From: Dysosmobacter welbionis
GTDB lineage: Bacteria > Bacillota > Clostridia > Oscillospirales > Oscillospiraceae
Direction: 5' to 3'
DNA: 64,000 bases
NCBI RefSeq assembly: GCF_005121165.3
Contig: NZ_CP034413.3
Coordinates: 1,178,001-1,242,000 of the forward strand
Positions 35,539 through 43,127 of this stretch are shown piece by piece. The translations under genes and the position numbers were made by a program. Position 1 is the stretch's first letter, and each line of letters starts with the position of its first letter. Under the pieces are notes generated by a model. The model did not search any database and was not told the origin of the DNA. It worked only from the letters and a program-made list of their open reading frames with translations.

Positions 35539-36963
35539 ATGACAGTTTCAGAGTGGATCGCGTATGTGGACCAGCGGGTCTGGGGCCCGGGAATGCTGGT
35601 GCTGCTGATGGGCACCGGCGTCTTCCTCACCCTGCGCACCCGCTTTCTCCCCTGGCGGAACCTGGGCTGGGCGCTGAAAAGTGTTCTCGGCCGTGACTCC
35701 CGCGCCAAGGCAGGCGGGGCCGGCGATGTGTCCCCCTTCTCCGCCCTGATGACCACGCTGGCCGCCACCATCGGTACCGGAAACATCGTGGGCGTGGCCA
35801 CGGCCTTGGTGGCGGGCGGCCCCGGCGCCTTGGTGTGGATGGAGATCTCCGCCCTCTTCGGCCTTTCCTCCAAGTGCGCGGAGTGCCTGCTGGCCGTCAA
35901 GTACCGCCAGCGGGACGCCGGCGGCGAAATGCGCGGCGGCCCCATGTATACCATGTGCGCCGCCCTGCGGTGGAAGCGGCTGGGAGGTGCCCTGGCCTTT
36001 CTCTTCGCCCTCTTCACAGTTCTGGCCTCCCTGGGCATGGGGGACATGGCCCAGGCCAATTCCATCGCCGGGGCGCTGGCCGACAGCTTCTCCGTTCCGG
36101 CCCGGACCACCGGGGTGGCAGTGGCTCTGCTGGCTCTCGTGGTCATTCTGGGCGGTATCCGGCGGATTGCCGGAGTCTGCTCCGTGGTGGTGCCCCTCAT
36201 GGCGGTCCTTTACCTGCTGGCGGGCACCGCAGTGCTGCTGGGGCATCTGTCCGCTCTGCCCGGAGCCGTGGCAGAGATGTTCCGCCTGGCCTTCTCTCCC
36301 GCCGCCGCTGCGGGTGGCGCGGCGGGGACTATGACCGCCTCCGCCCTGAACGCCGCTCGCTGGGGCATTGCCAGAGGCTGCTTTTCCCACGAGGCGGGCA
36401 TGGGCTCCGCCGCCATCCCTGCTGCCTCCGCCGCCACAGACAGCCCCGCCCGCCAGGGGTATGTGAACATGACCGGCGTATTCTTCGACACCACAGTGAT
36501 CTGCACAGTCACGGGCCTGTGCATCTGCGCCTCCGGCGTGCTGGGGACTGCCGACGCTTCCGGCGGGCAGGTAAACGGCGTGGCCCTCACCGCCCTGGCC
36601 TTTAAGACCGTGCTGGGCCCCCTGGGGGGGCTGCTGGTCTCCCTGGGGATCGTGCTGTTCGCCTTCTCCACCATCCTGGGATGGGAGTTCTGCGGGGAAA
36701 CGGCCTTTGCATTTCTCTTCGGCCGCCGGGCCATCCCTCTCTATCGAATTCTCTTCGCCCTGGCGGCCTTTCTGGGCGCCACTCAGAGCCTGGAGGTGGT
36801 ATGGAATCTCTCCGACATCTTCAACGCCCTGATGGCAGTGCCCAACCTGATCTCCCTGCTCCTCCTCTCCGGCACCGCCGCCCGGGAGCTGGAGGCCTTC
36901 CAGCCGGAGATCCGCCGCGGGCGGAGACTCCGGCAGAGGCGGGCCGTCCGGCGGGCACTCTGA
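35539..36963 (+). CDS. Alanine/glycine:cation symporter (AGCS family)
   Basis: 474 aa with about 10-11 membrane helices. AGCS signatures are present: VSPFSALMTTLAATIGTGNI near the N-terminus and the region around EAGMGSAAIPAASAATDSPA. It imports alanine or glycine with Na+ or H+. The start at 35539 is set by GGAAGGAG 8 nt upstream; the frame is open to 35479 without an RBS. It sits alone downstream of spoVT; import of the germinant alanine is an appealing but unproven link. Confidence 0.95.
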   Translation: MTVSEWIAYVDQRVWGPGMLVLLMGTGVFLTLRTRFLPWRNLGWALKSVLGRDSRAKAGGAGDVSPFSALMTTLAATIGTGNIVGVATALVAGGPGALVWMEISALFGLSSKCAECLLAVKYRQRDAGGEMRGGPMYTMCAALRWKRLGGALAFLFALFTVLASLGMGDMAQANSIAGALADSFSVPARTTGVAVALLALVVILGGIRRIAGVCSVVVPLMAVLYLLAGTAVLLGHLSALPGAVAEMFRLAFSPAAAAGGAAGTMTASALNAARWGIARGCFSHEAGMGSAAIPAASAATDSPARQGYVNMTGVFFDTTVICTVTGLCICASGVLGTADASGGQVNGVALTALAFKTVLGPLGGLLVSLGIVLFAFSTILGWEFCGETAFAFLFGRRAIPLYRILFALAAFLGATQSLEVVWNLSDIFNALMAVPNLISLLLLSGTAARELEAFQPEIRRGRRLRQRRAVRRAL

Positions 36964-37090
36964 GTCCGCTTTCTTCAGGTGCCACCGACGGGGGCCGCCT
37001 GCCCCTGCCGGCATGTCCGGGACCGTGTGCAGGTCCGTCTCCCCATTCGGATGGGAAATGGCGGAATTCGTGAATTTTTTTCTGGAGGAG

Positions 37091-37118
37091 TTGCTTTTTT
37101 CCAGTTTGATGGTAAGAT
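37091..37118 (+). promoter_or_regulatory. Probable promoter of the His-rich CobW gene
   Basis: TTGCTT (37091-37096) and TAAGAT (37113-37118) are 16 bp apart. I saw no Zur-like or Fur-like palindrome nearby. The rest of the gap 36964-37090 shows nothing I recognise. Confidence 0.55.
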
Positions 37119-37156
37119 AAAGTACGGTAAAAATTTTAAACAAAGGACTTGATACC

Positions 37157-38278
37157 ATGACCAAAATTGATATTGTCTCCGGCTTCCTTGGCGCCGGCAA
37201 GACCACTCTTATCAAAAAGTTGCTGGCGGAGGCCTTTCCCGGCGAAAAGCTGGTGCTGATCGAGAACGAGTTCGGCGAGATCAGCATTGACGGCGGCTTT
37301 CTGAAGGAGTCCGGCGTGCAGATCAGCGAGATGTCCGCCGGGTGCATCTGCTGCTCCCTGGTGGGGGACTTCCACAAGGCGTTGAAGGACGTGCAGGCTC
37401 AGTTCCACCCGGACCGCATCCTCATCGAGCCCTCCGGCGTGGGCAAGCTGTCCGACGTGATCGTGGCGGTGCAGAACACCGCCGATGAGACCGACGACAT
37501 GAAGCTGAACAGCTTCGTCACCGTGGCGGACGCCACCAAGGTGAAGGTCTACATGAAGAACTTCGGCGAGTTCTACAACAACCAGATCGAGGCCGCCGGC
37601 ACCATCATCCTCTCCCGGACCCAGAAGATGAGCCAGGAGAAGCTGGAGGCCGCCGTGGCCATGCTGCGGGAGAAGAACGCCGACGCCGCCATCCTCACCA
37701 CCCCCTGGGACCAGCTGGACGGCAAGACCATCCTGGCGGCCATTGAAAAGGTGTCCCTGGCGGACGAGCTGCTGGGGAAGATGCGCGCCGAGCACGCCGC
37801 CGATGAGGCGGAGCACGAGCATGCGCATCACCACCATGACCACGAGCATGCGCATGAGGAGCACGAACACCATCACGATCATGACCATCACGACCACGAG
37901 GAGCATGACCACCATCACGATCACGATGAACACGCGCATCACCATGACCACGACCACGAGTGCGACGATCCCAACTGCTCCTGCCACCACCATCACCACC
38001 ACGCCGACGAGGTGTTCACCTCCTGGGGCAAAGAGACCCCCAAGGTGTTTGCCCAGGCGGACATTGAGCGGATCCTCACGGCCCTGGACTCCGGCGACTA
38101 CGGCAAGATCCTGCGGGCCAAGGGCATCGTGAACGGCGAGGGCGGCAAGTGGATCGAGTTCGACTTCGTCCCCGAGGAGCATGAGGTCCGGGCAGGCCAT
38201 CCCGACTACACCGGCCGGCTGTGTGTCATCGGCGCCGAGCTGCAGGAGGACAAGCTCTCCCAGCTCTTCGGTCTGTGA
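37157..38278 (+). CDS. CobW/COG0523 GTPase with a histidine-rich metal-binding loop
   Basis: 373 aa G3E GTPase. P-loop GFLGAGKTTLIKK (residues 9-21), the COG0523 metal motif GCICCS (about 62-67), Walker B/effector LIEPSGVGK, and SRTQ in the NKxD position. Between about residues 217 and 282 is an extreme His/Asp/Glu tract containing some 35 His, ending CDDPNCSCHHHHHH, before the CobW C-terminal domain. Such tracts bind Zn, Co or Ni, and the family inserts metals into target proteins. It is adjacent to a second CobW-like gene. The metal and client are unknown. Confidence 0.92.
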   Translation: MTKIDIVSGFLGAGKTTLIKKLLAEAFPGEKLVLIENEFGEISIDGGFLKESGVQISEMSAGCICCSLVGDFHKALKDVQAQFHPDRILIEPSGVGKLSDVIVAVQNTADETDDMKLNSFVTVADATKVKVYMKNFGEFYNNQIEAAGTIILSRTQKMSQEKLEAAVAMLREKNADAAILTTPWDQLDGKTILAAIEKVSLADELLGKMRAEHAADEAEHEHAHHHHDHEHAHEEHEHHHDHDHHDHEEHDHHHDHDEHAHHHDHDHECDDPNCSCHHHHHHADEVFTSWGKETPKVFAQADIERILTALDSGDYGKILRAKGIVNGEGGKWIEFDFVPEEHEVRAGHPDYTGRLCVIGAELQEDKLSQLFGL

Positions 38279-38299
38279 ACTCTTTTCTTGAAAGACTGT

Positions 38300-38434
38300 A
38301 ACCACACTTGATATTGCTGCACAAAATCAAGTGGAGTCCGTCCCCGAAGTAGGGAAAAGAGCCAAAAGAGCTTCAGCGCGCCGCGGTGGCCGGTGTGAGG
38401 GACTGTCAGAGTCGAAAGTCAGATTTCCTGCTGT
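38300..38434 (+). ncRNA. Cobalamin riboswitch (diverged, short form)
   Basis: The 192-nt gap before the second CobW gene carries cobalamin-aptamer landmarks in order: an 8-bp hairpin (CACTTGAT / ATCAAGTG, 38304-38332), AGGGAA (38351-38356), a small hairpin AAGAGC/GAGCTT, a GC-rich CCGC...GGTGTGA segment, and a 3' B12 box AAGTCAG-N4-CCTGC (38416-38431). The large peripheral stem of long forms is absent. Within the B12 box ATTTCCT (38423-38429) is complementary to AGGAAAT (38466-38472), the Shine-Dalgarno and start of the next gene, so control of translation is plausible. It was read by eye, without a covariance search. Confidence 0.6.
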
Positions 38435-38470
38435 CCGGGCGCCCGTTCCGCGTATTTTACCCGAAAGGAA

Positions 38471-39415
38471 ATGCACATTATAATGGCAGACATTCCTGTT
38501 TATCTGGTGGCCGGCTTTCTGGATGCCGGCAAGACCAATTTCATCAACGGCATCCTGGAGGACGGCTTCGCCCGCCAGGATCCCACCCTGCTGCTCTGCT
38601 GCGAAGAGGGCGAGGAGGAGTACGAGAAAAACGCTTTGGACAACGTGACGGTCATCACCATTGAGGACGAGGAGGACCTGAAGTGCTCCTACCTGAAGGA
38701 GCTGGAGAAAGAGTACCACCCCAAACAGGTGCTGATCGAGTACAACGGCATGTGGCAGATGGAGCGGCTGTACCGGGAGGTTCTGCCCGCCAACTGGGTG
38801 CTGTACCAGATCATGACCTTCGTCTACGCCCCCACCTTTGAGATGTACGCCAAGAATATGGGCCAGCTGATGATGGAGAAAATCACCAACGCGGACATGC
38901 TGGTGTTCAACCGCTGTACGCCGGAGCTGCGGGACGCCCTGCGGAAGCGGAACCTTCGGATGGTGAACCGTCGGGCTGACATTTACCTGGAGATGGAGGA
39001 CGGCACCAGCGAGGACTACCTCACCGGCGACGAGTGCCCCTTCGACCTGAGCCAGGACCTGATCGACGTGCCGGACGACGACTTCGGTGTGTGGTATGTG
39101 GACGTGATGGATCACCCGGACCGCTGGGCGGGCAAGATGGTCCACATGAAGCTTATCATGTGCCACTCCAAGAAGTACCCGGGCATCCACTGCCCCGGCC
39201 GCTTTGTCATGACCTGCTGTGAGAACGACATCCAGTTCATGGGTCTCATCGCCAAGGGCATGAACCTGAACCAGTACCAGAACCGGGACTGGGTGGAGGT
39301 CACCGGCCGGATGGCGGTGGAGAAGCACGCCGCTTACAAGGGCAAGGGGCCGGTGATGCATGTGATCTCCATCGGGCCCTGTGAGAAGCCCCAGCAAGAA
39401 GTCGTGACGTTCTAA
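38471..39415 (+). CDS. CobW-like GTPase fused to a YcgQ/DUF1980-like C-terminal domain
   Basis: 314 aa. The N-terminal part is CobW-like (P-loop AGFLDAGKTNFING, then LLLCCEEGEEEYE, LIEYNGMW and VFNRC as the NKxD equivalent) but lacks the CxCC metal motif. From about residue 205 a different domain follows: WAGKMVHMKLIMC, GRFVMTCCENDIQFMGLIA, WVEVTGRMAVE. This resembles the C-terminus of YcgQ (TIGR03943), whose partner YcgR is a permease. The riboswitch-like leader links it to cobalamin or cobalt. The start is ambiguous: ATG 38471 is only 2 nt from AGG, while ATG 38483 is 12-13 nt away. Confidence 0.8.
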   Translation: MHIIMADIPVYLVAGFLDAGKTNFINGILEDGFARQDPTLLLCCEEGEEEYEKNALDNVTVITIEDEEDLKCSYLKELEKEYHPKQVLIEYNGMWQMERLYREVLPANWVLYQIMTFVYAPTFEMYAKNMGQLMMEKITNADMLVFNRCTPELRDALRKRNLRMVNRRADIYLEMEDGTSEDYLTGDECPFDLSQDLIDVPDDDFGVWYVDVMDHPDRWAGKMVHMKLIMCHSKKYPGIHCPGRFVMTCCENDIQFMGLIAKGMNLNQYQNRDWVEVTGRMAVEKHAAYKGKGPVMHVISIGPCEKPQQEVVTF

Positions 39416-39609
39416 GAGGGGAGCGGGCTCCCCTCCTAACCACCCTACCACCAGTCTGCGGACTGGTGTGTGCCCAAGGCGCACGGATCAACGTATTTTC
39501 GGCAGGCGCATGTCCTGCCGAAAATGGATCCGAATTTCTTCGAAATTCGATACGGGGTGTATAACCTTGCTGCAAAAATCCCCTCCGTTGTTGAACGGAG
39601 GGGATTTTT
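39416..39609. other. Cluster of six consecutive hairpins
   Basis: Six stems follow one another: 39416-39435 (9 bp), 39449-39468 (8 bp), 39468-39484 (6 bp with one wobble), 39495-39525 (12 bp, ATTTTCGGCAGG arm), 39531-39549 (8 bp) and 39574-39609 (16 bp, A5/T5 flanked, a bidirectional terminator). The first may end the CobW transcript. The density of perfect stems suggests a small structured RNA or a repeat element. No second copy was noticed in the window. Confidence 0.55.
39574..39609. terminator. Bidirectional intrinsic terminator
   Basis: A perfect 16-bp stem (39574-39589 / 39594-39609) starts with AAAAA and ends with TTTTT, so a T-tract exists in both directions. It stands between the CobW locus and the minus-strand XRE remnant. 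Confidence 0.9.
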
Positions 39610-39612
39610 GTC

Positions 39613-39780
39613 TTATGCGAGACCAAGCGCCCAAGGATTCTCATCGGGCAGGCCCCGGCCCGTCTCCCAGCGGCTCACGGCCTTGTCCGTCACGTGGAGC
39701 CGTTCCGTCAGTTCCCCCTGGCTCCAGTTCTTCTCTTTTCGGCGCCGGGCGATCAGCCCGCCGGTGGCTTTTGCGTCCAT
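39613..39780 (-). pseudogene. Truncated XRE-family HTH regulator
   Basis: About 55 residues remain (start at MDAKATGGLIARRRKEK). The HTH is recognisable (WSQGELTERLHVTDKAVSRW then ETGRGLPD), but where full-length relatives continue with LLEPLAEAL the reading runs into ENPWALGLA and a stop. The sequence just downstream is the hairpin cluster, so the 3' part seems to have been deleted or replaced. Residual DNA binding by the fragment cannot be excluded. Confidence 0.6.
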
Positions 39781-39852
39781 GCCATCCGCTCCTTTTCCAG
39801 CCATATCATACCACAAAACTGTCTCAAAGGCACTCTACACTTCGCAGGAGCC

Positions 39853-39880
39853 TTGCTTTTTTCCGGAAAATCCTTATAAT
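39853..39880 (+). promoter_or_regulatory. Sigma-A promoter of the LtaS-like gene
   Basis: TTGCTT (39853-39858) and a perfect TATAAT (39875-39880) are 16 bp apart. The last bases of the -10 form an in-frame ATG, which therefore cannot be the translation start. Confidence 0.8.
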
Positions 39881-39929
39881 GGAGGTATTCTGTGTGTGTG
39901 GAAATCCAACCAGAAAGGACCGTCTGCTC

Positions 39930-41807
39930 TTGAAGCTCCATGACCATTTTCCCAAAGTCCGACTGCCCCTGTGGGCCACGCTTCTGGCCGCTGTGCTGCT
40001 GGCGGGCGCCATCACTCTGCTGGCGCTCTGGTGCCAGCCCAATGCCCTGCGGAGCGTCCTGGCCGTCTTCCGGGCGCAGCCGCTGCTGATTATCCTGAAC
40101 TGCCTGCCGGTGGGGATGCTGCTGCTGGTGTTCACCTGCCTGCTCCGGAACGTGTTCTTCGCCGGGGCGCTGGCGAACTTCGCCGTCTGCGCCCTGTCTA
40201 TCGCCAACCGCATCAAGATCGAGGTACGGGACGAGCCGGTGTTTCCCCGGGACTTTGCCCTGCTGAAAGAAGCGGGCAGCGCTGTGGGGACTTACGACAT
40301 CCAGTTCCCGGTGCCGTCCATCGCCGCCGTCGTGGTGTTCTCGCTGGTGCTGGTGGCCCTGGGGCTTTTCGTAGGCAGCCGCCCCTTCCCCATCGCCCGG
40401 CTCCGCGGCTGGGTGGGAAGCCTGCTGGGGGCTGCCGCCAGCTTTGCCGTGCTGGCAGGACTGATCCTGACAGTCTATGCCTCCAATGATCTGTACAACT
40501 CCTTCCGGGTATCCAACGCCTACTATATTCCCTCCGTGTTCAACGAGCTGGGGTTCCCCTACTGCTTCTGCCACCAGTTCACCACCTACCCGGTGGACAA
40601 GCCTGAGGGCTTCAGTCGGTCGGAGGCGGCCGGCTGGGACCAGGGCGGCGACACCGGTCTGGGGAAGGATGTGAACGTCATTATGGTGATGGATGAGGCC
40701 TTCTCCGATATCACGGACAGCGACGCTTTCGCTTTCACAGCGGAGAACGACCCCCTGCCCAACCTCCACGCCCTGCGGGAGGATCCCCACGCCGTCGCCG
40801 GCCATATCGTGGTGCCCGGCTTCGCCGGCGGCACTGCCAACACGGAATTCGACGTGCTGACAGGCATGCAGACCAACGCGCTCGCTGCCGGAACGACCTC
40901 CTCCTTCCGGGTGGTAAACCGGAACCTGGACAGCCTCTTCCGGGTGTTTGGCGGCGATGGCTACCACACCTCCTTCTTCCACCCGGGGGACGACTGGTTT
41001 TACAACCGGGAGAACGTCTACCGCTGGTTCGGGGCGGAGGAGACCGTATTTGCTGACCAGATGGAGGCGCTTGCATACAAGGGCCGCTGGGTCACGGATG
41101 ACTACATGGCGGGCCTGATTGAACAGGAATTCGCGGACACTGTGGCCGCTGGCGAGACGCTGTTCCACTACACAACCACCATTCAGAACCACATGTCCTA
41201 CACCCTGGACAAGTACGGCGAGAGCTATGCCTATCCGGAGGTGCCGCTGAACACGGCGGTGTCCGACGAGGTGGAGACGCTGCTGAGAGTCTACACCGAA
41301 GGGGCTCGGGACGCGGACGCCATGCTGGGCCGCCTGGTGGACACCTTCTCCGCCGTGGAGGAGCCGGTGGTGCTGGTGTTCTTCGGAGACCATCTGCCCT
41401 ATCTGGGCGACAACCAGCTGGCCTACGCGGAACTGGGCTTCACGGCCCGGCCGGAGTGGGACGCACTGACCTCCTACGAGACGCCCTATGTGATCTGGGC
41501 CAATGACGCCGCCGCGCAGGCCCTGGACTGGGAGGCCGCCGTAGCGTCCCTGGACCTGCCGGAGGATGGGCGGCTCTCCGCCAGCTTCCTGGGGGCCGCG
41601 GTGCTGGAGCTCACCGGGCGGACCGGGGAGAGCCCCTGGTTCGACTTTCTGAACCAGCTGCGCCGGGAGCTGCCTGTGGTGCAGAAGCAGGCGTATCAGC
41701 TGGCAGACGGCACAGTGACGGACCAGCTGACGGAGGAACAGGCGGCGAAGATCGCCAAATGGCGTCAGTGGAGCTACTACAAGCTGATGTATAAGGAGAT
41801 CGACTGA
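39930..41807 (+). CDS. LTA synthase-family phosphoglycerol transferase (sulfatase fold)
   Basis: About 625 aa. Five N-terminal membrane helices (to about residue 195) precede an extracellular alkaline-phosphatase/sulfatase domain: VMDEAFSD (metal-binding Glu, about 254), GGTANTEFDVLTG (catalytic Thr, about 301), HPGDDWFYNRENVY and FFGDHLPYLG (metal site, about 485). Family members polymerise glycerol phosphate from phosphatidylglycerol onto lipoteichoic acid or glycolipids. The TTG at 39930 is chosen because AAAGGA lies 10 nt upstream and the promoter excludes earlier ATGs. Confidence 0.9.
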   Translation: MKLHDHFPKVRLPLWATLLAAVLLAGAITLLALWCQPNALRSVLAVFRAQPLLIILNCLPVGMLLLVFTCLLRNVFFAGALANFAVCALSIANRIKIEVRDEPVFPRDFALLKEAGSAVGTYDIQFPVPSIAAVVVFSLVLVALGLFVGSRPFPIARLRGWVGSLLGAAASFAVLAGLILTVYASNDLYNSFRVSNAYYIPSVFNELGFPYCFCHQFTTYPVDKPEGFSRSEAAGWDQGGDTGLGKDVNVIMVMDEAFSDITDSDAFAFTAENDPLPNLHALREDPHAVAGHIVVPGFAGGTANTEFDVLTGMQTNALAAGTTSSFRVVNRNLDSLFRVFGGDGYHTSFFHPGDDWFYNRENVYRWFGAEETVFADQMEALAYKGRWVTDDYMAGLIEQEFADTVAAGETLFHYTTTIQNHMSYTLDKYGESYAYPEVPLNTAVSDEVETLLRVYTEGARDADAMLGRLVDTFSAVEEPVVLVFFGDHLPYLGDNQLAYAELGFTARPEWDALTSYETPYVIWANDAAAQALDWEAAVASLDLPEDGRLSASFLGAAVLELTGRTGESPWFDFLNQLRRELPVVQKQAYQLADGTVTDQLTEEQAAKIAKWRQWSYYKLMYKEID

Positions 41808-41808
41808 A

Positions 41809-41850
41809 AACGGCCCCCGGTGGACAGTGTCCGCCGGGGGCCGTTCTTTT
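41809..41850 (+). terminator. Intrinsic terminator of the LtaS-like gene
   Basis: The outer stem CGGCCCCCGG / CCGGGGGCCG and an inner stem GGACA/TGTCC are followed by TTCTTTTC, immediately past the stop codon. Confidence 0.88.
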
Positions 41851-41851
41851 C

Positions 41852-41880
41852 TTGACAGGTCTGACTGCCCTTGATACAAT
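41852..41880 (+). promoter_or_regulatory. Sigma-A promoter of the small membrane protein gene
   Basis: A perfect TTGACA (41852-41857) and TACAAT (41875-41880) are 17 bp apart. Confidence 0.88.
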
Positions 41881-41917
41881 GGAGAAAAGCCCCATCTTTT
41901 GAAAGGATGTGCGCCCC

Positions 41918-42363
41918 ATGAAGTCCTGGTCTCAACGGGAACTGGCGCTGGCTGTGCTGGTGGTCTTTGCCGCACCGGCTATCCCCTATGTCACCTCCCG
42001 CTTGCTGGGGGATTTGTCGTCTCTTTTCCTTGGGACAGTTCCTCTCATAGGGACGCTCTTGTCTCTGTTCCTCTACGCTTGTATCTCTGCCCTGGTGACG
42101 GGGGGCCGTTTTTTCTCTGGGCCCGGAGAGGCCGCCGGATCTGGCCCTGGGTCTTGGCTCTGGCGGTCTGCCTGGGTCTATTCCGTCTTTTGTGTATAGA
42201 CATAAATGCCACTAACAATCTGCTGGCACTTGTTACTGGCTATCACAACAATGAGTCCACCGCTTTCCACCTGCTCTACCTACGGGTATGCTACAGCGGA
42301 ATGCTGTTTGGGGTGGCCTTGGCGGCCATTGTCGCCTGGTTCCTTCGCAAAATCAACTCCTGA
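41918..42363 (+). pseudogene. Small multi-pass membrane protein, reading frame broken at a homopolymer
   Basis: From ATG 41918 (AAAGGA 10 nt upstream) one frame gives two hydrophobic helices (LALAVLVVFAAPAIPYVTS, GTVPLIGTLLSLFLYACISA). After the G6 (42100-42105) or T6 (42109-42114) run, the continuing protein is in the next frame (WPWVLALAVCLGLFRLLCID ... GMLFGVALAAIVAWFLRKIN). Adding one base at either run gives one 148-aa, four-helix protein. The promoter and terminator flank the whole, so it is one gene. Function unknown. Confidence 0.65.
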
Positions 42364-42371
42364 CAAGAAAG

Positions 42372-42398
42372 CCGCCCGGAGCCGTTGGCTCCGGGCGG
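42372..42398 (+). terminator. Hairpin terminator after the small membrane protein gene
   Basis: A perfect 12-bp stem (42372-42383 / 42387-42398) with a GTT loop. Its T-tract is short (TTC). Confidence 0.7.
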
Positions 42399-42498
42399 TT
42401 CGGTGTGGAGCTCCCGCCCCTGATGGATCGGGACATTGGCCGGCCCATGGAAAGCTAGGCCGTGTGGAATTCCGGCCCGGAATCCCGTGCTCCTTTGC

Positions 42499-43026
42499 CT
42501 ACATCCCCTCCAGCGGTTGCAGCTCCGTTCCTTCCGGGAAGGCCCCGGCATAGGAGACGCCTACCGCATCCAGCAGCTCCAGCCGCATCCGGCAGAAACT
42601 CCCGCCGCCGGTGATGCAGAACACGTTTTCCCCCTGCCGCAGCGTCACCGGCCAGTTGCTCCAGATGGCGCCGTATGCCTCCTCCGATGCCCCCTGCAGT
42701 TCCCAGGACTCCCCACCGGCCAGACACACCGTCACCGGCTGGTCCTGGGAGGCATAGGTGCAGTTCACCGTGGTCGTGCAATCCTCCTCCACGGCGACAT
42801 AGAGAAACGCCGCCGGTTCCTGCCGGGTGGTCAGGGAGAATTCTGCCGTGATCGGATCATCGGCAACCGTCAGGGTTTCAAACTGCGGCCCTGCCGGGGT
42901 CTCGGCGGTCTCTTTCCGTTCTGTCTCTGGAAACGCCGACAGATCCTCCGGAATATCTTCCAGGCGGCCGCAAGCCGCCATGAGAAAGCAGCAGATCAGG
43001 ATCAAAACACAGTGTTCCTTCTTCAT
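42499..43026 (-). CDS. Putative lipoprotein of unknown function
   Basis: 175 aa. The signal peptide MKKEHCVLILICCFLMAACG has a lipobox (MAAC, Cys19). A Glu/Thr/Pro linker (about 25-50) leads to a beta-rich domain with no family I recognise (FLYVAVEEDCTTTVNCTYAS, LRQGENVFCITGGGSF). RBS AAAGGA lies 11 nt before the ATG. It is monocistronic and convergent with the small membrane protein gene. Confidence 0.72.
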   Translation of the reverse strand: MKKEHCVLILICCFLMAACGRLEDIPEDLSAFPETERKETAETPAGPQFETLTVADDPITAEFSLTTRQEPAAFLYVAVEEDCTTTVNCTYASQDQPVTVCLAGGESWELQGASEEAYGAIWSNWPVTLRQGENVFCITGGGSFCRMRLELLDAVGVSYAGAFPEGTELQPLEGM

Positions 43027-43100
43027 GAAAATACCAGTCCTTTCCTCACGCTCTGTTTATCAAACGAAATGGCTGCATCCTTTTCCTCATCTCCCGCAAA

Positions 43101-43127
43101 AAAGCCAGCGGCTGTGCCGCTGGCTTT
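43101..43127 (-). terminator. Intrinsic terminator of uvrC
   Basis: A perfect 12-bp stem (43101-43112 / 43116-43127) is followed on the minus strand by a run of T. It overlaps the uvrC stop codon by one base. Confidence 0.9.

Noticed and set aside
37811-38000. CRISPR-like or tandem repeat array in the CAC/CAT-rich tract
   Set aside because: The repetition is explained by coding for a His/Asp/Glu-rich protein segment; there are no spacers or direct repeats of CRISPR type.
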